From an uncultured Opitutales bacterium (GTDB lineage Bacteria; Verrucomicrobiota; Verrucomicrobiia; Opitutales; Intestinicryptomonadaceae), in assembly GCA_900552245.1 (NCBI GenBank), contig URYY01000059.1, positions 1 to 12,487 on the forward strand: DNA of 12,487 nucleotides. Direction: 5' to 3'. How positions within the stretch are numbered: the stretch's first letter is position 1; each line of letters starts with the position of its first letter. Positions 6,708-12,487 of the stretch are shown here, piece by piece. The notes below the pieces were generated by a model. That model was not told where the DNA came from. It made no database searches and saw only the letters and a list, made by a program, of their open reading frames with translations. The translations under genes were made by a program, and so were the position numbers.

Positions 6708-7796
6708 ATGAATTTGGAAAAATTGATTTACGCTTCAACGGAATCGTCGCCGGATATGCTTTATTTTGCGAAAATGAACATACCCGATGCAATTTTCGCA
6801 TTTACGCACAGGGGCAAAAAGTGCGCTCTGGCCTCACCCTTGGAATTTGGTCGAATGAAGAAGGAGTCGGACTTTTATGAAATCTACCCGCTAAACGGCT
6901 CTAGCGAAGCAGACGAGCTTGCAAAAATCTTTTCGAAATTGGGCCTGCGCAAAGTCGAAGTCCCCGCCGATTTTCCAAGTTTAATGCTTATAAAGCTCGA
7001 AAATCTGGGCTTAGATATAGAAGTCTGCGAGGGAGAATTCTTTGAGAAAAGGCGCATAAAAAGCGAATTTGAGGCGGGCGAAATTTCAAAGGCAAACAAT
7101 GCGGCAAGCGAAGCCTTTAAGAGAGTTGCTGAAATACTCAAAGACGCGAAGATTGAGGGCGGAATTTTAGTTTATCAAGGCAGGAAGCTCACGAGCGAAT
7201 TTTTAAAGTTTGAGATAGATAAAACCTGCTTTCTAAACGGCGCAATCGCAAGCCAAACGATAGCCGCTTCCGGAGCGCAAGCCTGCGATCCGCACTGCCA
7301 AGGCTATGGGCAAATATCCGCAAATTCTCTCATTGTCTGCGACATCTTTCCGCGCTTAAAAACTACGGGGTATTTTGGAGATATGACGCGCACATTCTTA
7401 AAGGGAAAGCCAAGCGATGCCCAAGTAAGGCTCGTTAAGTCCGTAAAGCAAGCTCAGGATTTAGCAATACCCATGATTAAGGCGGGAGTCCGCGCCGACA
7501 GCGTCCATTCTGCAGTCTGCAAGCACTTTGAAAAGTTGGGTTACAAGACCGAACTAAAAGGCGGCGCATGGCAGGGTTTTTTCCACTCTACGGGCCACGG
7601 CATAGGCCTTGAAGTCCACGAATCTCCTCGCTTGGGAAGAGCCAAGAACATTTTAAGCAAAGGCGAGGTTGTGACCGTCGAGCCCGGGCTATACTACCCT
7701 GAAATCGGAGCTTGCAGAATAGAGGATAACGTCTTTGTAGAAAAAGACGGCTGCAGGAAGCTTTCAAACTTTAACTACGATTGGATTATAGCCTAA
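6708..7796 (+). CDS. M24 family metallopeptidase, Xaa-Pro aminopeptidase type
   Basis: This 362-residue protein is a pita-bread-fold dinuclear metal peptidase. Enzymes of this group remove an N-terminal residue before proline or cleave Xaa-Pro dipeptides, usually in the cytoplasm. All five metal ligands are visible: D212 (VCDIFPR), D225 (GDMTRTF), H297 (STGHGIGLEVHE), E325 (VTVEPGLYY) and E339 (CRIEDNVFV). The N-terminal part is a short creatinase-like domain. The linker KRRIKSEFEAGEISKA matches the usual helix leading into the catalytic domain. ATG 6708 is chosen over an in-frame TTG at 6687; neither has a Shine-Dalgarno. The length is close to that of B. subtilis YqhT-type proteins. murJ follows after a single base, so this is probably the first gene of a five-gene operon. 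Aminopeptidase P or prolidase specificity cannot be decided from the sequence. Confidence 0.9.
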   Translation: MNLEKLIYASTESSPDMLYFAKMNIPDAIFAFTHRGKKCALASPLEFGRMKKESDFYEIYPLNGSSEADELAKIFSKLGLRKVEVPADFPSLMLIKLENLGLDIEVCEGEFFEKRRIKSEFEAGEISKANNAASEAFKRVAEILKDAKIEGGILVYQGRKLTSEFLKFEIDKTCFLNGAIASQTIAASGAQACDPHCQGYGQISANSLIVCDIFPRLKTTGYFGDMTRTFLKGKPSDAQVRLVKSVKQAQDLAIPMIKAGVRADSVHSAVCKHFEKLGYKTELKGGAWQGFFHSTGHGIGLEVHESPRLGRAKNILSKGEVVTVEPGLYYPEIGACRIEDNVFVEKDGCRKLSNFNYDWIIA

Positions 7797-7797
7797 A

Positions 7798-9360
7798 ATG
7801 GCGACAATCTCGCAAAGCCTAAAAAACATCGCAAAAGTCGCGTTCGGAACACTGGGTTCGCGGCTATTGGGGCTTTTGCGCGATACGCTGTCTATGGCTT
7901 ACCTCGGCGCAAGCGCGGTTAGCTCGTCCTTTTTCTTCGGCTTTACGGTTCCAAATTTATTTAGACGCCTAATGGGCGAAGGTGCGCTTTCGAGCGCATT
8001 TATTCCCATTTTTACGCAGTCTTTGCGCGACGAATCAAAGACGGGGGCGTTTGATTTTTTAAATAAAATTTTAAGCCGCGCTATTTTAATATTAGCTTTT
8101 CTTATACTTTTGGGAGTTACCATTTCAGGCGCAATAACGCTTCTTGGAATATACAAGTTTAATAGCGGCGATATATTCGTGCTAAGCTCCGGATTTACGG
8201 CAGTGATGATGCCCTATATGTTCTTCATATGCCTTGCAGCGCTATTTTGCGGGGCGCTAAACGTACTCGGCGCCTTCACGCTGCCCGCCCTAACTGCAGT
8301 GTGGCTAAATATTGCGATAATTGCCTCAATATTTGCGGGTGGGTACTTCTTTTACGGCTCAAGCCTTTCGATTGCAAAGTGCATGTGCGCCGGCGTATTA
8401 CTGGGTGGCCTTGCGCAGTTTCTAATTCCCGCAATCGAACTTAGAACAAAGGGTTGGAGATTCAAATTCGACTTGGGAAAATCGCCGCAAGTATCCGAAT
8501 TTTTTAAGCTCTTTTTCCCGGCTTTGCTCGGGGCTTCAATAATACAAATAAATATGCTTGTGGCAAATACGCTTGCGATTTTTGCAGGCGATGTTGCAAT
8601 GAGTGCAATTTACATTTCAAGCCGGCTTGTCGAGCTGCCGCTAGGGCTTTTTACATTTGCGATAGTAAGCGTATATTTCCCGAAGCTTGCGATGCTTTCG
8701 CGAGCAGAACAAAAGGGAGAGTACTCAAAGGAATTTTCAAAGGCGCTAATTTCTCTAATGTTTATCTGCATTCCAGCTTCATTCGGACTAATTGCGCTTT
8801 CTGATGACATCTTAAAAATGCTATTTCAGTGGGGTAAGTTCGGTTCCGGCGACGTTGAGATATGCTCGCCAATTCTAGCGATAAGTGCGCTTGGTATTCC
8901 ATTTTACTCCATAGCCACATTCTCCTCGCGCTCCTTCCACTCAATTAAGGACACGCGCACGCCCGTAAAGATTGCATTCATAGCTTTTATTATAAATTTT
9001 GCGATATCACTTGCACTTATAAAGCCTTACGGGGCTCGCGGATTGGTTGCGGCAAATGTGGCCTCGGGAATCTTTCAGGCGGCGAGTTTGTTTTTGCTTT
9101 TCAATAAGCGGCGCGCATGCGAGAGAATATCGCTTGAAATTTTAAAAATCCTAGCAGCGGCAAGCGCCATGTTTGCCCTTGTTTACGCGCTAAAATCAAG
9201 CTTAAATTTCGACTATCTTTCAGACCCGAAGCTGCACTCTCTAATACTTTGCGCAATAGCAATTCCACTTGCAGTTGCATTTTACGCAGCTATTCTTTAC
9301 ACACTTAAATTCAGAGAATTTGCAACACTTAGAAACCTCTTAAAAAGGAAGGTCAAATGA
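7798..9360 (+). CDS. murJ: Lipid II flippase MurJ (MviN)
   Basis: MurJ moves lipid II, the peptidoglycan precursor, across the inner membrane. The 520 residues match the usual length and are highly hydrophobic throughout, as expected for 14 helices. The N-terminal signature is clear: GSRLLGLLRD (20-29) with R22 and R28, then VPNLFRRLMGEGALSSAFIPIF (51-72) with R56/R57. These correspond to R18, R24 and R52, which are essential in E. coli MurJ. A further conserved Arg, R276, lies in SSRLVELPLGLF and corresponds to R270. The gene starts one base after the M24 stop without its own Shine-Dalgarno, so translation may depend on the upstream ribosomes. It overlaps hemE by four bases (ATGA). It belongs to the MOP exporter superfamily. 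Its partner peptidoglycan synthases are not in the window. Confidence 0.95.
   Translation: MATISQSLKNIAKVAFGTLGSRLLGLLRDTLSMAYLGASAVSSSFFFGFTVPNLFRRLMGEGALSSAFIPIFTQSLRDESKTGAFDFLNKILSRAILILAFLILLGVTISGAITLLGIYKFNSGDIFVLSSGFTAVMMPYMFFICLAALFCGALNVLGAFTLPALTAVWLNIAIIASIFAGGYFFYGSSLSIAKCMCAGVLLGGLAQFLIPAIELRTKGWRFKFDLGKSPQVSEFFKLFFPALLGASIIQINMLVANTLAIFAGDVAMSAIYISSRLVELPLGLFTFAIVSVYFPKLAMLSRAEQKGEYSKEFSKALISLMFICIPASFGLIALSDDILKMLFQWGKFGSGDVEICSPILAISALGIPFYSIATFSSRSFHSIKDTRTPVKIAFIAFIINFAISLALIKPYGARGLVAANVASGIFQAASLFLLFNKRRACERISLEILKILAAASAMFALVYALKSSLNFDYLSDPKLHSLILCAIAIPLAVAFYAAILYTLKFREFATLRNLLKRKVK
9345..9352 (+). promoter_or_regulatory. Shine-Dalgarno of hemE inside the murJ end
   Basis: AAGGAAGG lies within the last murJ codons. 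Its AAGGA part ends 7 bases before the hemE ATG at 9357 and supports that start. Confidence 0.75.
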
Positions 9361-10388
9361 ATTCACGAGAGCTTTTCCACGCCGCAAGCGAAGGTAAAAA
9401 AACGCCTCGCGCACCTTTTTGGATTATGCGCCAAGCGGGTAGATACTTGCCGGAATACCGAAAGCTAAAGGAAAAATACGGCTTTTTAGAAATTGTAAAA
9501 ACGCCCGAACTTGCGCTTGAAGTAGCACTCCAGCCCATGAGGCGCTTTGACTTCGACTGCGCCATAGTTTTTTCGGACATACTCGTAGTTTCCGAAGCCC
9601 TCGGTTTTAGCTACAACTTTAAAGACGGCGGCGGAATCGCACTTGAGCGCACCGTTAAAAGCGAAAGCGACGTAGAGAATATGCCGCCTGCCGAGATTGT
9701 CCGTGAAAAGCTAAAGTACGTGATAGACGCCATTAAACTTTTGCGAAGTGCTCTGCCCGACAAGGCAATTTTGGGCTTTTGTGCAAGCTCATTTACATTG
9801 GGCGCCTACATGTTTGAGGGAACTTCTAAAAACAATTTTGAGGGCTATAAAAATTTAGCAAAAAATGAGCCTAAAGTCTTTGAAAAGTTTTTAAATAAAC
9901 TCGACGAAGCTCTGATTGAATATGTAAAGATGCAGGCTGAGGCCGGAATAGACGCGCTTCAAATTTTTGATTCAAACGCTTCGCTCTCTACATCGGGCGA
10001 ATACGCAAATATGTCGGCTCTCCACAGCAAAAAGTTGACGGGTACCCTAAGAGAAAAAGATGTAAAGAGCATACTCTACGCAAAGGGAATGAACTTTAGA
10101 TTTGAAGAACTTTTAAGCGCCGATGCCGACGTCTATTCTGTCGATTCCACCCGCACGCTAGCGGAGCTTAAAAATCTCTGCGGCAAGCGCTATGCACTTC
10201 AGGGAAATCTGAGCGAGGATTTGCTTGGTAAATCCTCGCCGCAGAGCGTGCGCGAAAAAACTTTTGAAATTCTAAACAGCCTAGAAGGCTCGCACATACT
10301 AAACCTCGGCCACGGCATAAAGCCCGACGCTAAAATCGAAAATGTGGAAGCCTTCGCAAACACCGCAAAGGAGTTTAAATATCTATGA
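9357..10388 (+). CDS. hemE: Uroporphyrinogen decarboxylase
   Basis: HemE decarboxylates the four acetate side chains of uroporphyrinogen III to give coproporphyrinogen III in the cytoplasm. The 343 residues match the family. Conserved features are PRAPFWIMRQAGRYLPEYR (17-35) with R25 and R29, the catalytic-region Asp in FSDIL (D74), CASSFTLGAYMFEG (142-155) with Y151, LQGNL (281-285), and LNLGHGI (315-321) with H319. Two usual tryptophan positions differ. The typical FDSW block reads FDSN (204-207) and the typical VDW block reads VDS (262-264). The catalytic core looks intact, so I expect activity. The gene overlaps murJ and hemN by four bases each, and HemN uses its product. Confidence 0.95.
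   Translation: MNSRELFHAASEGKKTPRAPFWIMRQAGRYLPEYRKLKEKYGFLEIVKTPELALEVALQPMRRFDFDCAIVFSDILVVSEALGFSYNFKDGGGIALERTVKSESDVENMPPAEIVREKLKYVIDAIKLLRSALPDKAILGFCASSFTLGAYMFEGTSKNNFEGYKNLAKNEPKVFEKFLNKLDEALIEYVKMQAEAGIDALQIFDSNASLSTSGEYANMSALHSKKLTGTLREKDVKSILYAKGMNFRFEELLSADADVYSVDSTRTLAELKNLCGKRYALQGNLSEDLLGKSSPQSVREKTFEILNSLEGSHILNLGHGIKPDAKIENVEAFANTAKEFKYL
10367..10373 (+). promoter_or_regulatory. Shine-Dalgarno of hemN inside the hemE end
   Basis: AAAGGAG ends 11 bases before the hemN ATG at 10385, a slightly long but plausible spacing. It supports the ATG that overlaps the hemE stop. Confidence 0.65.
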
Positions 10389-11737
10389 GCAAACTTTCAC
10401 AGCTTATATTAAAGTACGAGACAAGCGGCCCGCGCTACACTTCCTACCCCACCGCCCCGCACTTCTCGCCCTCGGAATCAAAGGACGCTCTAATAGAAAA
10501 GGCGCTTGAGAGCGACAAGGCAAAATCGCTTTACATACACATACCTTTTTGCAAGACGCTCTGCCTATTCTGCGGCTGCTCGTCGAGCGTATGCACGGAG
10601 CAAAAAAAGGCCGACGAATACTTGAGCCTCCTTGAAAGGGAGCTAAAAATATGGCAAGACCGCGGCTTTAAAAGATGCGTCTTAGAGCAAATTCACTTTG
10701 GGGGCGGAACTCCAAACTTTCTTTCGCCGGAGCAAATTTTAAGGCTTGGCGACATCATAAGAAGCTTTTTTGACATCTCAAAGACTTGCGAATTTTCCGT
10801 GGAGTTAGACCCGCGCACACTTACGCTTGAAAAGGTGCAAGCCTTCGCAAAAATTGGGATAAATCGCGCCTCGATAGGAGTTCAAGACACAAATCCAGAA
10901 GTTCAAAAGGCGATTCTTAGATTGCAGCCAAACGAGTTAAATAAGCAGGCCTTCGAGTGGCTTAGAAGATCGGGCATAGAGCATATAAATATAGATTTAA
11001 TGTACGGACTTCCGCTGCAAGATTCCGAGAATTTTAAGCGCACAATTAAAGACGCGCTGGAGCTTAAGCCCGACAGAATCGCGCTCTTTAACTACGCCCA
11101 CGTTCCATGGCTTAAGAGCGCCCAGAAAGCTCTGGAAAAATACCCCATGGCACAGGGCGAAGAAAAGGTGGCCCTCTTTGAAGAAGCTATGGAAGCCTTT
11201 GAAAATGCGGGCTTTGAATACATAGGCTTAGACCACTTTGCAAAGCCCGAAGACGAGCTTATAAAGGCTAGAAACGAAGGCTCGCTTCAGCGAAACTTTC
11301 AGGGTTACAGTACCCGCGCGGGGCTTGATACATTTGCGATAGGGCTAACCTCAATTTCGCAGACGCGCGACTCTTACAGGCAGAACGTAAAAATTTACAA
11401 GGATTATGAAAGCTCAATAAACGCGGGTTCCCTGCCCATAGAGCGCGGAATAATTTTAACACCCGAGGATTTGTTGAGAAGAGAGATAATAATGTCCATA
11501 ATGTGCAATCTGAAGCTCGATTTTAAGAAAATAGAATCCAAGTACAATTTGGACTTTAAATCGACTTTTGAAAAGGCTCTGAAAAATCTCTCCGATTTTG
11601 AGCGCGACGGCTTGATTGAATTTGGCGAAGATTCGCTTTCTGTCACAAAACTCGGAAGGCTATTTTTAAGAAATATTGCCATGAACTTCGACGCGCGCAT
11701 GGCGGGCGAGAAATCCAGATATTCAAAGACGCTTTAA
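10385..11737 (+). CDS. hemN: Oxygen-independent coproporphyrinogen III oxidase HemN
   Basis: HemN is a radical-SAM enzyme that converts coproporphyrinogen III to protoporphyrinogen IX without oxygen. The 450 residues compare with 457 in E. coli. The N-terminal GPRYTSYPTAPHFS (15-28) and the cluster motif YIHIPFCKTLCLFCGC (50-65), with C56, C60, C63 and C65, match true HemN. So do GGGTP (106-110), FNYAHVPWLK (235-244), YIGLDHFAKPEDEL (279-292), RNFQGYSTRAGLD (303-315) and RLFLRNIAMNFD (425-436). These distinguish it from HemW, the heme chaperone-like relative. It starts as ATGA inside the hemE stop. A hemG-type or other protoporphyrinogen oxidase is not next to it here, unlike in Chlamydia as I recall that cluster. 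The enzyme points to heme synthesis at low oxygen. Confidence 0.96.
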   Translation: MSKLSQLILKYETSGPRYTSYPTAPHFSPSESKDALIEKALESDKAKSLYIHIPFCKTLCLFCGCSSSVCTEQKKADEYLSLLERELKIWQDRGFKRCVLEQIHFGGGTPNFLSPEQILRLGDIIRSFFDISKTCEFSVELDPRTLTLEKVQAFAKIGINRASIGVQDTNPEVQKAILRLQPNELNKQAFEWLRRSGIEHINIDLMYGLPLQDSENFKRTIKDALELKPDRIALFNYAHVPWLKSAQKALEKYPMAQGEEKVALFEEAMEAFENAGFEYIGLDHFAKPEDELIKARNEGSLQRNFQGYSTRAGLDTFAIGLTSISQTRDSYRQNVKIYKDYESSINAGSLPIERGIILTPEDLLRREIIMSIMCNLKLDFKKIESKYNLDFKSTFEKALKNLSDFERDGLIEFGEDSLSVTKLGRLFLRNIAMNFDARMAGEKSRYSKTL

Positions 11738-11757
11738 ACAGAAGCTATCCATTTTAT

Positions 11758-12487
11758 ATGCAAATTAAGCGCAAGCCGGAGTGGTTGAAAGTCGACTTAA
11801 AAAGCGGCTCGTCCTACAATTTTACGTCGAAAATTTTGAGCGACTTTTCGCTAACTACGGTTTGCACATCAGCCAAGTGCCCAAACCGCGGCGACTGTTG
11901 GGCGCGGAAATCCGCAGCCTTTATGATACTCGGCAAAAACTGCACACGCGCCTGCCGCTTCTGCGCCGTTGACCACTCTACGCCCCTTGCGCCCGACCCT
12001 CAAGAGGCAGAGCGCCTAGCAGCTGCAGTAAGAGCGCTGGGGCTAAAATATGTGACCATCACTTCCGTTACGCGCGACGACTTGCCCGACTTTGGCGCCG
12101 CCCACTGGGCGGGCGTAATTCGGGAGGTAAAGCGGCAAAATTCGGATTCAAAAATTGAAGTTTTAGTTCCGGATTTTTGCGGAGAAACTGCGCTTATCGA
12201 CCTAGTCTTAAATGAAAAGCCCGACGTTTTTAACCACAACTTGGAAACCGTGCGCGAGCTTCAAAAGCCGATAAGGGGAAAGGCGGATTACGAAACTTCG
12301 CTCAAAGTTTTAGCGCACGCTGCGGCTAAAAATTTTAGAGTTAAAAGCGGGCTAATGCTGGGGCTTGGCGAAAGAGGCTCGCAAATAAAAGAAGCGCTTT
12401 CAGATTTAAGAAGCGCGGGCGTTAAAATTTTAAGCCTTGGGCAGTACATCTCTCCCTCCCCAAAACACGCGCCCATAGACCGCTGGG
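11758..12487 (+). CDS. lipA: Lipoyl synthase LipA (partial, C-terminus beyond the edge)
   Basis: LipA inserts two sulfur atoms into protein-bound octanoyl groups to form lipoyl cofactors for 2-oxoacid dehydrogenases and the glycine cleavage system. The first 243 residues are present, of an expected 280-320. The auxiliary cluster motif is C-x4-C-x5-C (CTSAKCPNRGDC, about residues 36-47). The radical-SAM motif is CTRACRFC (61-68). Further family blocks are VTSVTRDDLPD, VLVPDFCG, PDVFNHNLETV, KSGLMLGLGE and GQYISPSPKHAPIDRW, which ends at the edge. ATG 11758 follows hemN by 20 bases. No Shine-Dalgarno is visible, but the usual RKPEWLK opening lies just after this start. lipB or lplA is not in the window. 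Confidence 0.95.
   Translation, partial: MQIKRKPEWLKVDLKSGSSYNFTSKILSDFSLTTVCTSAKCPNRGDCWARKSAAFMILGKNCTRACRFCAVDHSTPLAPDPQEAERLAAAVRALGLKYVTITSVTRDDLPDFGAAHWAGVIREVKRQNSDSKIEVLVPDFCGETALIDLVLNEKPDVFNHNLETVRELQKPIRGKADYETSLKVLAHAAAKNFRVKSGLMLGLGERGSQIKEALSDLRSAGVKILSLGQYISPSPKHAPIDRW

Noticed and set aside
6683..6880. 65-codon plus-strand frame starting at ATG 6683
   Set aside because: It overlaps the M24 peptidase in another frame and encodes nothing recognisable; the 6708 frame carries the conserved protein.
11404..11700. 98-codon minus-strand reading frame within hemN
   Set aside because: It is antisense to the conserved C-terminal part of HemN and shows no domain or plausible start signal.
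11781..11972. 63-codon plus-strand frame at the start of lipA
   Set aside because: It is an out-of-frame overlap. The frame starting at 11758 contains both iron-sulfur motifs of lipoyl synthase.

Overview
The window is ordinary chromosomal DNA of a Gram-negative-type bacterium. It is gene-dense, moderate in G+C, and almost every gene is a recognisable housekeeping or transport gene. I see no mobile element, CRISPR array, tRNA, rRNA or phage gene. I did not find a convincing new multi-gene system. The observations below are local: unusual regulatory layout, a divergent enzyme and uncharacterised proteins. The taxon is uncertain. The hemE-hemN pair resembles the hem cluster of Chlamydia, and GYF_2/DUF4328 proteins and TRAP transporters would fit the Verrucomicrobia/Lentisphaerae side of the PVC group, but this is a weak inference.

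Region 1 (1-1886, minus strand) is a TRAP transporter operon in the order dctP, dctQ, dctM. dctM runs off the left edge. Region 2 (1887-2113) is a divergent control region with an imperfect tandem repeat of about 39 bp. Region 3 (2114-3710, plus strand) holds riboflavin synthase, followed 13 bp later by an exported endonuclease/exonuclease/phosphatase-fold protein with a Tat-like signal. Region 4 (3711-6664, minus strand) is a four-gene operon read right to left: a DUF192 lipoprotein, a small two-helix membrane protein, the tRNA-modification GTPase MnmE, and a low-G+C GYF_2-DUF4328 membrane protein. The first three overlap by four bases each. Regions 3 and 4 converge with no base between their stop codons.

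Region 5 (6665-6707) is a 43-bp AT-rich divergent spacer. Region 6 (6708-12487, plus strand) is a tightly packed run: M24 metallopeptidase, MurJ lipid II flippase, HemE, HemN, and LipA, which is cut by the right edge. Gaps there are 1 bp, a 4-bp overlap, a 4-bp overlap and 20 bp, so one transcript is likely. HemE and HemN perform consecutive steps of the protoporphyrin branch of heme synthesis: uroporphyrinogen to coproporphyrinogen to protoporphyrinogen. HemN and LipA are both oxygen-sensitive radical-SAM iron-sulfur enzymes, which suits growth with little or no oxygen.

Translation signals are mixed. ribE, dctM, mnmE, hemE and hemN have clear Shine-Dalgarno sequences. The DUF192 gene, the M24 gene, murJ and lipA have none that I can see.
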